A DNA stretch of 64,000 nt, taken from NCBI RefSeq assembly GCF_016919175.1, contig NZ_JAFFPU010000044.1, positions 27,501 through 91,500 of the forward strand, given 5' to 3'. This stretch comes from Leptospira ainlahdjerensis. Its GTDB lineage: Bacteria; Spirochaetota; Leptospiria; Leptospirales; Leptospiraceae. Both the position numbers and the translations under genes were made by a program. The notes under the pieces were generated by a model, which was not told the DNA's origin, did no database searches, and was given only the letters and a program-made list of their open reading frames with translations. Below are positions 9,704 to 21,748 of this stretch, piece after piece (positions within the stretch are counted from its first letter, which is position 1; the number at the start of each line of letters is the position of its first letter).

Positions 9704-10402
9704 ATGAAATCGGCAAGGTCGAAGGCAAACAACTCAGAACCGCTCGCTAAGGATGAAAATGTATGTGAAACCATCAGCCGAAAACGAGACCGTTCCGCGA
9801 CCGAGACCGCAATTCTTTTAGCCGCCATTCAAGTTTTTGCAAAAAAAGGTTACGACGCCGCTAATACAAAAGATATTGCGAAACTTGCTAATGCGAACGA
9901 AGCGTTGATCTTTCGTTATTTCGGAAATAAAAAAGGTCTTTTAGAAGCTATTCTTACAAGATCCGAAGAAATTAATTCGGACGAAACCTCCCCCCGACAA
10001 AAAAACCAGGAAAGTTATCAAGACTTAGAAGCAAGCCTTCAATATTCTATGTCCGGAAAGTGCAGGGACTTTCGAGATGCTGAAGATTTTATGAAAGTGG
10101 CCGTGAGTCAGATCATTTTGGATCCCGAAGTCAGTCAGATCATTCAGAAAAAAATCTACACAAAAGCTCTTCCCGAATTTACGGCTGAACTTGAAAAATT
10201 CAAGAAGGCCGGAAAAATCGATCCCAAGGCGGATCTTAAATCCATTGCCTACGCAATTTCCTCCCTCACGTTCGCCTTAGGCTTTATGGGGCAGTGTGTG
10301 TATAAAATTCCTCCTGCAGAAATCCAGGCGACCATCAAAGAAGTCGCAAGAATTTTTAGAAAGGGTTTGGAACCGGAAGCAAAGAAGAAATCTTCGAAGT
10401 AG
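9704..10402 (+). CDS. TetR/AcrR family transcriptional regulator
   Basis: 232 residues from ATG 9704, preceded by AGGGA at good spacing; a GTG at 9665 is an in-frame alternative. Residues about 25-75 form the TetR DNA-binding domain: [20 protein letters not shown], then [20 protein letters not shown], ending at KKGLLEAIL. The C-terminal part is the helical ligand-binding and dimerisation domain, with no recognisable ligand class. Divergent from the glycosyltransferase operon, which is a plausible target along with itself. Downstream lies a repeat-rich gap. Confidence 0.85.
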   Translation: MKSARSKANNSEPLAKDENVCETISRKRDRSATETAILLAAIQVFAKKGYDAANTKDIAKLANANEALIFRYFGNKKGLLEAILTRSEEINSDETSPRQKNQESYQDLEASLQYSMSGKCRDFRDAEDFMKVAVSQIILDPEVSQIIQKKIYTKALPEFTAELEKFKKAGKIDPKADLKSIAYAISSLTFALGFMGQCVYKIPPAEIQATIKEVARIFRKGLEPEAKKKSSK

Positions 10403-10436
10403 TTTTTTACGATCCTCGATAAGGTTATGAGGTTTT

Positions 10437-10584
10437 TGTGAGAGTTCCCACAATGGCTTTACGACTTGGTTGGTCCGTTTTTTCTCTCCCTCCTCTTCCT
10501 CGAAGCCAAATTGATTCATTCAAAGAACGTGTGGGAACTCTCACAGGGCTCAACATGTTGAAGGTAGATGTAAGAGCTCCTACA
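10437..10584. repeat. Three clustered 16-bp palindromes
   Basis: TGTGAGAGTTCCCACA at 10437-10452, TGTGGGAACTCTCACA at 10530-10545 and TGTAAGAGCTCCTACA at 10569-10584. All belong to one family of near-perfect inverted repeats found throughout the window. Confidence 0.85.
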
Positions 10585-10704
10585 AAACGCTTGAGAGAAG
10601 AGTCTAATCGCAAAAATTACAATCTAACGATCGAGAAAAATTCCCATTTCTCCCCTCCGAAGACATAACCTTCCCGCAAGTTCTTAAGACCTCAGAATGA
10701 ATCT

Positions 10705-10853
10705 GTCGGAACTCCGACGCCCTTCCGTGAAAGTCGCGCGCCCCGCCCGATTTTCGGGTGGTGGGGAGAGGTGGCGGGAAAACTCCGGAGACTTTCCTTT
10801 ATCAGAAAATCATACTTTTGGCAAGTAAAAACTTCCTTGTAGGAACTCTTACA
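10705..10853. repeat. Palindrome-flanked GC-core element, copy A
   Basis: About 149 bp. Left end GTCGGAACTCCGAC (10705-10718), right end TGTAGGAACTCTTACA (10838-10853). The core has GTCGCGCGCCCCGCCC, a short hairpin around TTTTCGGG, GGTGGCGGGAAAACTCCGG and CTTTCCTTTATCA. The same order of blocks recurs at 47525-47669 and, inverted, at 19396-19525 and 46245-46404. No coding capacity. Confidence 0.85.
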
Positions 10854-11018
10854 AAACCCTTCTTTTCGTGAAGATTCTTGTTTTCGTTTCTTCCCTGGGT
10901 AAAGTTATTCACCGAAGGTAAGTGTGCGCCATTTACGGAAAAAGAAGGAATTGCGAGAAGGAGAGAAAACGTCTTCTTTCTAAGAAAAAATCTTAAAAAG
11001 AAGACGATCGAAAAAGCT

Positions 11019-13748
<2,730 letters not shown>

Positions 13749-14816
13749 TCAGTTCCGAATTCTAAGCTCAACCCTTCTGTTTTTTTCCTTTCCTTCTTCC
13801 TTGGAATTATCCCCGATCGGGACGCTCGCCCCCTTAGGAATGATCTCAAATCGATCCGGGGAAATCCCGTTTCCTACAAGATAATCCCGAACCATTTCGG
13901 CTCGAAGAACCGAAACTTTTTGATTCACCGGTTCCGTTCCTTCGAGAGAAGTATGCCCTATGATCTTCACTCGAATTTTAGAATCTTCTTTCATCCATCT
14001 TGAAAGCTGATTGAGACTTGGTCTCGATTCCTTATGAACCTGGATGCTGTTTTTTTCAAAACGGATCGGGCTGGTCTCGATCATTTTGAATTTTGGATTG
14101 GAAGAAAACGCTTCCGGATCCTCTTTCCCAAACCAGGAAAACGAAGATTTTTTTTCGGATTCGAGGTTCCTCTCCTTTGAAGTCAGATCTTTTTCTTCTT
14201 TGGGAGTTCCCACATCCTTTTTCGGAGAAACTTTCTCTTCAACGGGTTTGGAGACGTCGAGAGGTCTTTGTTTTTTCTCGGAAGAGAAAAGGGTCCAGAA
14301 AAAATAGATCAATCCAAGAAGAATCAGAAGCCCCGAAAGGAAGATAAGAATCGGAACCGTTTTATCCTTTTTGAGATGAGGTTTTGCGGAAGGAGTCGGA
14401 ATATAATTCGTGTATTCTCTGATCGGTGGTTCCTGGGGAGTTCCCACATCATCCCCCCAGCTCTCAGGAAAACTCGCCTCGGGAGATTCTTCTTCGGGGA
14501 CATTGAGAGTGAGGTTCTTTTCTCCCTTCTTCTTTGCGTCTTGAACTCGTTTTGAGGCCCATTTACGAATTTCGCTCCGGAACCACTCGTCTGCCTTCTC
14601 CGTAAATTTGTAATTCTCACGAATATGTTCGATCGTATGTTTTTCTATGTCCGTATAACTGTTATTATCTTTGACCGCTTTTAAGAGCTGTTTTGCGTCG
14701 TTAACCGAAATTCTACCGTCACGTTTGCCCGAAGTAAATTCTTCCGCGAGTTGAATGAGCTCTCGGTCGTATTTTCTACCTTTGATAGTTACGTAGTAGT
14801 TTTCTTTTTTCGCCAT
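13749..14816 (-). CDS. OmpA-family peptidoglycan-associated membrane protein
   Basis: 355 residues from ATG 14816 (GGGGATC directly before it); upstream in-frame TTG/ATG codons at 14861 and 14852 are less likely. Layout: a charged cytoplasmic domain (residues 1-150) with a [14 protein letters not shown] segment resembling a bacterial calcium-loop motif, one membrane helix near 165-185, a Ser/Lys-rich linker, and a C-terminal OmpA domain ending NRRVELRI, with [17 protein letters not shown] in the peptidoglycan-binding face. Such proteins tether the inner membrane to the wall. Two copies of the GTGGGAACTCCC palindrome lie inside the linker coding region (14201-14213 and 14435-14447) and are read as VGTP, suggesting in-frame repeat insertion. 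Confidence 0.8.
   Translation of the reverse strand: MAKKENYYVTIKGRKYDRELIQLAEEFTSGKRDGRISVNDAKQLLKAVKDNNSYTDIEKHTIEHIRENYKFTEKADEWFRSEIRKWASKRVQDAKKKGEKNLTLNVPEEESPEASFPESWGDDVGTPQEPPIREYTNYIPTPSAKPHLKKDKTVPILIFLSGLLILLGLIYFFWTLFSSEKKQRPLDVSKPVEEKVSPKKDVGTPKEEKDLTSKERNLESEKKSSFSWFGKEDPEAFSSNPKFKMIETSPIRFEKNSIQVHKESRPSLNQLSRWMKEDSKIRVKIIGHTSLEGTEPVNQKVSVLRAEMVRDYLVGNGISPDRFEIIPKGASVPIGDNSKEEGKEKNRRVELRIRN
14201..14447. repeat. Two palindromes inside the OmpA-family gene
   Basis: TGGGAGTTCCCAC at 14201-14213 and GGGGAGTTCCCAC at 14435-14447. On the coding strand both read GTGGGAACTCCC and encode Val-Gly-Thr-Pro in flexible linker segments. They match the intergenic palindrome family. Confidence 0.75.
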
Positions 14817-15085
14817 GATCCCCGCCGCACCAAGATTTAGGGAAGAATTCATTCCCTGCAACCAAAGTTTTTAGTCTCTTTCCATTTGTTCTTTTCTCTC
14901 TCAAAAGCGTTAAGGGGACGATTCGAATTCTTTTTCTATCTCAGAATTTCCGGAGAATCCTTTTAAAAGAAGGAGTTCCTACTTTTCCATTGGATTCTGA
15001 ATCATCCTATAAAAGAATACACTTTCTAAAGAGAATCTATAGTATAATATCGAACTCTGAACTCGAATTGTTGAACTTTTGTCCT

Positions 15086-16036
15086 TCAGAACTTTCCGTA
15101 ATAAGGGCTCGTTTCCCGTAAGGAGGCCCCCCCAAGGATGGAGAGAAAGAGCCGATCTAGGCCGATGGAGATCCCACAAGAATTCGGGATTCCTTCTCTC
15201 AAGGCCCGTTCCATTCCGGAATCGATCGGAAAGATTTCCTTTCCCAAATATTTCCGAAGGTCCTGCTCAGAACGAAAACGGGAGAGTTGTTCTTCCGGAT
15301 CAGTCAGTTCTTGAAACGCATTTCCCAATTCTAAATTTCCGAAATAGAGCTCAAATCTTCTCGCAAAACCGTTTTCGATCTGAGAGAGAGCCGCAAGCTC
15401 CGGGGGGTATTGAAAGAGAAAGGTAAAACGCCCTTCTGGGAGTTGTTTTTCCACAAGATTTAGGAATATAAGAAAAAAGGAATCTTCGTAGGTTCTTTTT
15501 TCATCCGGATTCCCCGTGAGTTTTCGATCTTTGATCACCCTGTTTAGTTCTTCGTGTGAGATCCCACAACCAGCATATTCTCTGAGAGCTTCTTCGACGG
15601 TTATTTTTCGGATGGCATTTTTTTGAAAACCGAAAGATTGAAATTTTGAATCCAAGGTTTCCAAGAGCTCGGTGCAGAAGTCGATCAAACCTTCAAGCCT
15701 CATTCCAACCGTATAGAACTCCAACATCAAAAATTCTGCGCTATGAAAAGGGCTTCCTTCTTCCCCCGAACGAAACGTATGTGTGATTTCATAAATTTTC
15801 TCCAATCCTTTTGAGAGAATCTCTTTTAAGGAATATTCAGGAGACGTAATCAAATAACCCCTCTCTTTTCGAGAGGGAGAATGAACCAAAAAAGGATCCA
15901 AATACGGTTCCATGGATGGAATGGATTTGAGACAGGGAGTGTCCATCTCCAGATAATCTCTTTCTTCAAAAAAATTCCTGATTACGGATAGGAATTTCGC
16001 TCTTCGGATCAATATTTCATGACTCAACTCGTTCAT
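15086..16036 (-). CDS. epmA: EpmA-like lysyl-tRNA synthetase paralogue (EF-P lysine ligase)
   Basis: 316 residues, the size of EpmA/GenX/PoxA: the class II lysyl-tRNA synthetase catalytic core without the anticodon-binding domain. Motif 2 region: [19 protein letters not shown]; motif 3 region near the C-terminus: GISIGLDRL. EpmA activates (R)-beta-lysine and attaches it to elongation factor P, easing translation of proline stretches. No epmB (lysine aminomutase) or efp is in this window. ATG 16036 follows no strong Shine-Dalgarno. A palindrome (16104-16119) lies upstream between this gene and the divergent STAS-like gene. Confidence 0.85.
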   Translation of the reverse strand: MNELSHEILIRRAKFLSVIRNFFEERDYLEMDTPCLKSIPSMEPYLDPFLVHSPSRKERGYLITSPEYSLKEILSKGLEKIYEITHTFRSGEEGSPFHSAEFLMLEFYTVGMRLEGLIDFCTELLETLDSKFQSFGFQKNAIRKITVEEALREYAGCGISHEELNRVIKDRKLTGNPDEKRTYEDSFFLIFLNLVEKQLPEGRFTFLFQYPPELAALSQIENGFARRFELYFGNLELGNAFQELTDPEEQLSRFRSEQDLRKYLGKEIFPIDSGMERALREGIPNSCGISIGLDRLFLSILGGASLRETSPYYGKF

Positions 16037-16103
16037 CTGACTTTTAGTTTTCCCCTTGATTTCCTTCTAAAATAAGAAAGAAATGACCTTTAGAACTTTT
16101 TTC

Positions 16104-16119
16104 TGTGGGAACTCTCACA
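16104..16119. repeat. 16-bp palindrome between divergent genes
   Basis: TGTGGGAACTCTCACA, a member of the dispersed palindrome family, in the 117-base gap between the EpmA-like gene and the STAS-like gene. It could affect transcription of either. Confidence 0.8.
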
Positions 16120-16153
16120 CCAAGATCTCTCTGGAAAAATCCAGAATTACAAA

Positions 16154-16480
16154 ATGGAACCGATTCAAAGATATCAGCACTTTGAAATTCGAAAGAACCG
16201 ACAATCTACGGAAGTGGTACCTCTCACAGCTTCCTTTGACGAGTCTTCCTTTGACGAATTAAAATCCATCCTAGCTCTTGTCTTCTATCAGTCCAGTCTT
16301 CATGTAAAAATCAATCTCAGCGGGGTCAAAGTTCTTCCCCTTCCAGTTGCAATGAAAATTCTCTCCTTCGCCCTGGACCTTAGATTGAAAAACAGAACTC
16401 TCGTCTTGACAGGCGCAAGTCCTTCTTTTAAAAAGCTCATCCAATTCTATAGAATGGATCGTTCTCTTCTAATCTTCTGA
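16154..16480 (+). CDS. STAS-like small protein
   Basis: 108 residues, no signal or membrane segment. The pattern of strand, helix and [16 protein letters not shown] followed by [20 protein letters not shown] resembles a STAS domain as in anti-anti-sigma factors and MlaB-type lipid transport subunits. The Ser or Thr phosphorylated in anti-anti-sigma factors is not obvious at the usual position. The start of the frame matches the usual length of the fold. The 3' end overlaps the convergent DUF4279-like gene by 12 bases. No kinase partner is adjacent; the RsbU-type phosphatase at 33119 is distant. Confidence 0.6.
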   Translation: MEPIQRYQHFEIRKNRQSTEVVPLTASFDESSFDELKSILALVFYQSSLHVKINLSGVKVLPLPVAMKILSFALDLRLKNRTLVLTGASPSFKKLIQFYRMDRSLLIF

Positions 16481-16900
16481 GCGCCTTTTCTTTTCTTCCC
16501 TCTTCCAAGGTTGAAAAATCAACTGAATTCCCAGGCTTCCCAAAAGAAGAAGAAGTTTCGAAGAAATCTTAGTTTCTCCCAGAGAATGATCCGCAAATTC
16601 CACGGAAACATAGAGACAAAGATCGTGTTTATTTGCGAATTCTTTTACCTTCTGGCGAGAGGGAAGAACTTTCTCCAGAATCTGAAGAATATGATCTTCC
16701 AAAGGAGAATCCGCGTTCACGGTAGAATGAAGTTGCCAATGCCCAAAGCCGAGAGGGTTCCCTTCCTTATCCGTCGCCATTCTCGGGGTACTGAAATCCG
16801 GCTTTAGATCCAATTGTCTCGTTACGTCTTCCGAATTGAGACCGTCTTCGTTTACGGAAAGAATGGCCCAGGTAAGAGGGTTGCTTGTATATGCATTCAT
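16469..16900 (-). CDS. DUF4279-like hypothetical protein
   Basis: 143 residues from ATG 16900 (GTG 16912 is in frame; neither has a clear ribosome binding site). The protein opens with a strand-rich segment, has [26 protein letters not shown] in the middle and a [11 protein letters not shown] strand after it. This layout resembles DUF4279, small cytoplasmic proteins of unknown function often found near immunity or toxin genes. Neighbours here give no such hint. The C-terminus is very basic. Function unknown. Confidence 0.6.
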   Translation of the reverse strand: MNAYTSNPLTWAILSVNEDGLNSEDVTRQLDLKPDFSTPRMATDKEGNPLGFGHWQLHSTVNADSPLEDHILQILEKVLPSRQKVKEFANKHDLCLYVSVEFADHSLGETKISSKLLLLLGSLGIQLIFQPWKREEKKRRSED

Positions 16901-17008
16901 GATTTTTAGCACACAGTTTTAATTTTTAAGTCGTTTTAATTGCAATTTAACACAATTCACAGTTTTATCATGCTTTAGGATCGATTCATAGATTCTTAAA
17001 ATATAAAA

Positions 17009-17042
17009 TCGGATAAGAATCTGGTAAAAATGTGTCGGATAA
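17009..17042. promoter_or_regulatory. Paired TCGGATAA sites upstream of response regulator
   Basis: TCGGATAA at 17009-17016 and 17035-17042, spaced 26 bases start to start, in the AT-rich upstream region of the OmpR-type gene; a related inverted CATCCGTTTTATC follows near 17067. OmpR-family regulators bind direct repeats and often autoregulate, so this is a candidate operator only. Confidence 0.3.
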
Positions 17043-17128
17043 AAAATTTTCCTTTATTAACATTTCATCCGTTTTATCTGTTGCAGATAAGGTAAATTTA
17101 TCCTCTAATCTCTCTCGGGGGCTTGATA

Positions 17129-17854
17129 ATGAAAACAATTTTAGTGATTGAGGACGATCCGGATATTGGAAATTTAATTCGCAAATCCTTGGATTCGGCG
17201 CACTATTCAACGACTCTCCAAACAAGCGGAGAAGAAGGTCTTAAATTCTATAAAGCAAACCATCCCGACATGGTTATCCTTGATCTCTCTCTTCCCGACA
17301 TAGATGGAATCGAAGTTTGCAGAACCGTGAGGAGGAACGACGAAAATACTCCGATCTTCATAGTTACGGCAAGGAATGAAGAAATTGATAGAATCATGGG
17401 ACTCGAATTGGGTGCAGATGATTACATCACAAAGCCTTTTTCGGTTCGAGAACTCAAAACAAGAGTGGATGTTTTTTTTAGGAGATGGGATAAAAAAGCA
17501 GGGATCAAACCGAACGTAGGGGCGAGCGGAGAAATTGTCCGTGGTTCTCTCAAAATTGATCCCGTTCGTAGGAGAGTCACTCTAAAAGACAATATCGTGA
17601 ATATTTCTCGGAAGGAGTTTGACATCCTACAACTAATGGCAGCTTCTCCAGGAAAAGTTTTTTCTCGGGAGATGATTCTCGAAGCGGTCTGGGGAATGGA
17701 ATGGGACGGCTTCGAGAGAATGATCGATTCTCACGTTAAGAGAATTCGATCCAAACTTGAAAAAAATTCAGCGCAACCCGAATGGATAGAAACAATTTGG
17801 GGAATTGGTTACCGTTTCACTGATAATTACGACAACATCGTGATCCCGGACTAA
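17129..17854 (+). CDS. OmpR/PhoB-family response regulator (orphan)
   Basis: 241 residues from ATG 17129 with a GGGG stretch upstream; TTG 17123 is an alternative. Receiver domain: acidic pocket EDDPD near residue 8, phospho-accepting Asp near 52 in VILDLSLPD, a conserved Thr in FIVTARN, and Lys in DDYITKPF. C-terminal winged helix with LTLKDN-type strands, [11 protein letters not shown], and [10 protein letters not shown] at the end. A DNA-binding transcription regulator whose sensor kinase is not adjacent. Transcription probably ends at the hairpin at 17911-17946. Confidence 0.9.
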   Translation: MKTILVIEDDPDIGNLIRKSLDSAHYSTTLQTSGEEGLKFYKANHPDMVILDLSLPDIDGIEVCRTVRRNDENTPIFIVTARNEEIDRIMGLELGADDYITKPFSVRELKTRVDVFFRRWDKKAGIKPNVGASGEIVRGSLKIDPVRRRVTLKDNIVNISRKEFDILQLMAASPGKVFSREMILEAVWGMEWDGFERMIDSHVKRIRSKLEKNSAQPEWIETIWGIGYRFTDNYDNIVIPD

Positions 17855-17878
17855 GTTCACTCAGTAAAAGCTCTCTCT

Positions 17879-17892
17879 ATTAGGAGTTCCCA
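17879..17892. repeat. Palindrome-family site downstream of response regulator
   Basis: AGGAGTTCCCAC, a degenerate member of the dispersed palindrome family just after the regulator stop codon and before its terminator. Confidence 0.6.
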
Positions 17893-17910
17893 CGAAAAAA
17901 GTGCGGGGCT

Positions 17911-17946
17911 CAAAAAAGCCCAGATTGAGAAAATCCGGGCTTTTTT
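17911..17946 (+). terminator. Rho-independent terminator
   Basis: Arms AAAAAAGCCC (17911-17920) and GGGCTTTTTT (17936-17945) around a 15-base loop, ending in a T run. Placed to end the response regulator transcript. The A-run on the other arm allows action in both directions. Confidence 0.8.
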
Positions 17947-18080
17947 GTTTGAAAACAAAATAATAAACCTCTTCGAATTTATAAATTTAGGCCCTCCATA
18001 CTAAGTTTAAGATATCATGAAATTTGCATTTCTCAATTTTGAAATCGTAAGAAAGAGTATGGAACCCAAAAGAAAAAAAA

Positions 18081-18096
18081 TGTGGGAACTCCCACT
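18081..18096. repeat. Palindrome TGTGGGAACTCCCACT
   Basis: A member of the dispersed palindrome family, in the 440-base gap between the response regulator terminator and the second DUF1564-type gene. Nothing else recognisable lies in that gap apart from AT-rich promoter-like sequence near 18200-18295. Confidence 0.8.
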
Positions 18097-18295
18097 TTTG
18101 AGAAAAGTCTCCGGAGGAAAATAAAAATCCAAATTCTTCGAAATCTCCCCAAAAGACTACCTTTTCACCCCTCTCCAAAGGATAATTTCACCGATAAATC
18201 ATTCCCGCCCAAAAAAAATTAAGAAAATAAATTCAGAGGCGTTTTTTTTCCGAAAACAAAACCCTCAAGAGAATTTCCAGGAACCGAATAAGAGT

Positions 18296-18835
18296 ATGAG
18301 GACAATATTCTTAAAATCCGATTTTGAAATCCATTCTTCCTTGAAAGAAAATTCATCCGACGTCGTAACCTTTCTTGTGCCAAAGAAAAATTTAATTCGG
18401 CTCAATGAAAATGCGCGAAAGAATCTTCCAAAGAAGCTCCCTTATCTTTTAAAGAAATACGGGAAATATATAGCCTCCACAAAGCGTCTTAACAAGAAAG
18501 CAGGAAAAACTCTTTACCAAGCAAATACAGGAAAAGAAAAAATGCAAAGAATCAATGCGAGAATTCAAACAAAGAATTGGCTTCTCCTTGGGACTCTTGC
18601 GCAGGCTCACGGAGTATCTCGTTGTTTTCTTTTTAACTACCTCCTCTGGTTAGATGAGATTGGAATTGGAAATTCTATCTCGGGAATTCTGAACTCAGGA
18701 ACTCCTACCTTCCATAATTATTACAAACTCATCACTTTCCTCGATTTTTCTAAGAATAAAATAACGAAACGTCTTGAATTTGAGCCAAACCCAATTCACA
18801 TTTTCCCCAGAACACAGCAAGCATATGATTCATAA
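18296..18835 (+). CDS. DUF1564-type Leptospira protein (copy 2)
   Basis: 179 residues, paralogue of the gene at 3071-3607. Shared blocks include KKLPYLLKKYGKYIA, RLNKKAGKTLYQ, HGVSRCFLFNYLLWLD and RLEFEPNPI. The middle carries extra residues after LYQ relative to copy 1. No signal peptide, basic in the N-terminal two thirds. The family is a Leptospira expansion of unknown function. The upstream region is AT-rich and the gene stands alone, followed by a 1-kb gene-poor gap. Confidence 0.8.
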   Translation: MRTIFLKSDFEIHSSLKENSSDVVTFLVPKKNLIRLNENARKNLPKKLPYLLKKYGKYIASTKRLNKKAGKTLYQANTGKEKMQRINARIQTKNWLLLGTLAQAHGVSRCFLFNYLLWLDEIGIGNSISGILNSGTPTFHNYYKLITFLDFSKNKITKRLEFEPNPIHIFPRTQQAYDS

Positions 18836-19828
18836 TGTATTCATTTTTTATAAACTGACAAAGGCTATGAACCGTTATTAAAAAACTCTCTTTGAAGGAA
18901 CGTGAGAAAACCCCGTATAAAGAAAGATTTTTAGATAACTTTTCGAATACTCGCAACTTTGTTTATTGAATTCTTTTTCTGAAGATGACTTCGAAAGATC
19001 AATCTAAGTTTGTCCTTATTTTACATTTACTCCAAAGAAAGGCTCGATTCCCTTTTTCCAAAATTAAACGTGATTCTGCTAAAAAATAGAAGTTCGACTT
19101 GAGAAAAAAGTATGACGTACCACAGAATAGTAATGTTCGCAGGAGAATATTGGGGACAGAACGCCATGTTTCGAAAAATGATCTCTGAAAAAAACACATC
19201 CAACCGCAAAATAAAACTCAGCTTGTAGAATCTCCCCAGCCTTACCAACTCAAACTGGCGATTCCGAAAACGTTTTTCGAGAAGATACGCACTTGCCTCT
19301 CCACTTGTTTTTCAAAAAAACTTTCCCAAAACCGTATAACCTTAACCACAAGTTGAGAGGGGTGCAACGAGAATTGTCCCGACGAGAGAAATTTTATAGG
19401 AGTTCCTACACGGAGATTTAGGCTTCCAAAATTAGAATTTTGCGATTGAAGAAAATTTCCGGAATTTTTCGCCTTTCGCCCCTCCGCCCGAAAATTTGAG
19501 CAGGAAGAGCGTCGTAAACTACGACGGATTTTTTAAGATCCAGACAACTAATTATGCCAAAGCGATAGGGTCCTAAATTCCGATCAATAAACCTAAAAAT
19601 AGGTAGGAACTCCAATGCAAATGCACTCCGATAAGACTGTTGAAAAGTTTATAAGCCGTCTTTTAAGGAAAGAATTCATAGGAACTCCCACATCTTGTGC
19701 AAGGCTATCAAGTGTCAGAAACGACTCCCTCTAAAAACCCCGAAACGAAGTTTTCGATTCCACTATTGAAGGAGGCTCCCCTAAGGTGTGGGAACTCCCC
19801 AGCTTACAAACGTTTACAAATCCCGTCT
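18836..19828. other. Gene-poor 1-kb gap with repeats
   Basis: No convincing gene. It holds an inverted copy of the GC-core element (19396-19525), and palindrome-family sites near 19603-19616, 19678-19692 and 19785-19800. A 38-codon frame from ATG 19112 to stop 19228 (MTYHRIVMFAG...) could be a gene remnant but has no support. Other open frames are short and low-complexity. Confidence 0.6.
19396..19525. repeat. Palindrome-flanked GC-core element, copy D (inverted)
   Basis: About 130 bp, opposite orientation to copy A. Ends: ATAGGAGTTCCTAC (19396-19409) and GTCGTAAACTACGAC (19511-19525). Read on the minus strand the core has TTTTCGGGCGGAGGGG, GAAAAATTCCGG and CGCAAAATTCTAATTTTGG, in the same order as copy B with several near-identical stretches. 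Confidence 0.8.
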
Positions 19829-20125
19829 CTAAATCCTACCCGCGAAAATTTCTTCCGCTTTTTCGGCAAAAGAGAAGTCCAGATCGGTAAGTTTTTTTTT
19901 AGAATGTGTGGTAACTACGACCGTTACGTTATCGTAACGCAAAGTGAGATCCGGATGATGATTCATCTTCTCCGCAGTTACGGCTAACGCGATTACGAAT
20001 TCAAAGCCGGATCTATAAGAATTAAAGCGGAAAGTTTTCTCCAAGAAAGGAATTTCTTCTCGAAAAACAATCTCCCAGCCGGATGGAATCCTATCTTTGA
20101 TCCTTTCCAGCTCGGATGGATTCAT
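19829..20125 (-). CDS. phhB: Pterin-4a-carbinolamine dehydratase
   Basis: 98 residues, full length for the family. Motif EKMNHHPDLTLRYDNVTVVV supplies the His pair that dehydrates the 4a-carbinolamine, followed by TTHSKKKLTDLD, also conserved. In organisms with phenylalanine hydroxylase the enzyme recycles tetrahydrobiopterin; in many bacteria, which lack it, the role is uncertain (pterin or molybdopterin side metabolism). The coiled-coil gene lies upstream on the same strand with six bases between them, so they are likely co-transcribed. Confidence 0.9.
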   Translation of the reverse strand: MNPSELERIKDRIPSGWEIVFREEIPFLEKTFRFNSYRSGFEFVIALAVTAEKMNHHPDLTLRYDNVTVVVTTHSKKKLTDLDFSFAEKAEEIFAGRI

Positions 20126-20131
20126 AAAAAC

Positions 20132-20545
20132 TTAAAAAACCTTTTTGAGGGTCTGCTTGATCTTTTCTGCATCGTCCACCGCACCGTTCGAAAGGGAACC
20201 GGCCCTCGCCATCAAGTTGACGGCGCCGTCCATTCTCGCTTTGAGTTCTTCGATCTTCTGAAGTTGTTCATTCAAAAATGCGATCTTCGAATCGAGTTCC
20301 ATTTCTCTTCTCTCTAACAAGAGTTTGAAATTGTCCAATTCTTGGATTTTCTTTCGAGTTTTTTTAGCCTCGGTATCAACGTCTTTTCTGTAATATTTCT
20401 CTAATTCTTTCTCTGCTTGAAGATGGCGTTCTCTTTCCGCCTTAAATTCTTTCTTCATCAATTTCAAAGCCTGGCGATAGGCCTTATTGAAGATCCTTTG
20501 TTTTTGACGTCTTCTGAGACGAACCAGTTTGCTGATCCAATTCAT
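20132..20545 (-). CDS. Coiled-coil hypothetical protein
   Basis: 137 residues, strongly charged, with heptad-like Leu/Ile spacing from about residue 20 to 110, so one long coiled coil. The N-terminus is very basic (KLVRLRRRQKQR). No signal peptide or membrane helix. Six bases upstream of the pterin dehydratase gene on the same strand. I do not recognise a family; a structural or adaptor role is possible. Confidence 0.65.
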   Translation of the reverse strand: MNWISKLVRLRRRQKQRIFNKAYRQALKLMKKEFKAERERHLQAEKELEKYYRKDVDTEAKKTRKKIQELDNFKLLLERREMELDSKIAFLNEQLQKIEELKARMDGAVNLMARAGSLSNGAVDDAEKIKQTLKKVF

Positions 20546-20820
20546 ACTTATGTCCTGATATTATTCTGATTCTTTCCGGCAAAAATAAATTTCACATGAG
20601 AATCTCCTGACTCTTATCGACTTCCGACTTATCACTCTTGGGTCGAAAATTCAGGACATTCTACTTTTCATCCAAAGGAACCGGAAAATAGGGTTCAGTG
20701 GATTCTTCCATACTTCCTATTAGACCCTAAAATTCGAGAGAAAAACCTGCCCCCAAAAGAACGAAAGTAGTTGATTCCACAGATACAAAACTTAGAAAAA
20801 GAATCCGGGAGGAATCATCC

Positions 20821-21099
20821 ATGACATCCAGAGCGGAAGATTTCAATGAAGAAGTAGAATCACTCAAAGATAAAGCAAAACGAATTACCGGTAAAGCACG
20901 CGAAGAATACTTGGAGCACGTCTCCGATCTGAAAGAGAAAATCAAACAGATCTCGGGCGATACTTCCGAAAAAGCTAAACAAATTATTGACGAAACCGGA
21001 ACCTATATCAAAGAGAACCCTCAAAAAGCGACTCTGATCGGACTCGGCGTAGGGCTCGGAATCGGACTTCTCATCGGGATGATGATCCGTAGAAAATAA
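20821..21099 (+). CDS. ElaB/YqjD (DUF883)-like tail-anchored protein
   Basis: 92 residues: an amphipathic Lys/Glu-rich helix (residues 1-65), then [20 protein letters not shown] and a glycine-rich membrane helix ending MMIRRK. This is the layout of ElaB/YqjD, inner-membrane proteins that bind ribosomes through the soluble helix in stationary-phase E. coli. The next two genes mimic yqjE and the small gene after it, strengthening the call. ATG 20821 sits after GGAGGAATC, a good ribosome binding site. Confidence 0.75.
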   Translation: MTSRAEDFNEEVESLKDKAKRITGKAREEYLEHVSDLKEKIKQISGDTSEKAKQIIDETGTYIKENPQKATLIGLGVGLGIGLLIGMMIRRK

Positions 21100-21113
21100 T
21101 AAAACCGGACACG

Positions 21114-21493
<380 letters not shown>

Positions 21494-21497
<4 letters not shown>

Positions 21498-21748
21498 AAG
21501 AATTTCCCGACCTCAATCCATTCGAAGGAAGCGACCGATTTCTTGGAAAAGATCCGTCGGAGATGAGTATGGAAGAATTGAAGTTATACCTCCACATACA
21601 AAAACTCAGGGTTCGACTTGAATTTGAAAAATTTCAGTCTTCCATCAATTACACAGGAATGATCGTAGAGGCACTGGAAAAACTGGGAATGGGAGAATTC
21701 TTACAATCTTTCCTAAAGGTTCCTGATAACGTATCTTCCGAAGATTGA
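21494..21748 (+). CDS. Small hypothetical protein of the YqjD/YqjE-like operon
   Basis: 84 residues, acidic, no membrane segment. ATG overlaps the stop of the holin-like gene, so translation is coupled. A central helix (MSMEELKLYLHIQKLRVRLE) may contact the membrane partners. It takes the place of the third gene (yqjK) of the enterobacterial cluster but I see no clear similarity to it. Confidence 0.65.

Larger units (their letters stand above)
10403..11018. other. Repeat-rich gap between convergent tetR-type and aconitase genes
   Basis: About 616 bases with no credible gene. It contains three single palindromes (10437-10452, 10530-10545, 10569-10584) and one complete copy of the palindrome-flanked GC-core element (10705-10853). 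The apparent open frame at 10438-10668 consists largely of palindromes read as protein. Confidence 0.7.

Noticed and set aside
10438..10668. 76-codon frame between tetR-type and aconitase genes
   Set aside because: Made largely of three palindromes of the repeat family read as protein.
18999..19248. Minus-strand frames of 66-73 codons in the 1-kb gap
   Set aside because: Hydrophobic low-complexity translations, mutually overlapping, no ribosome binding site.
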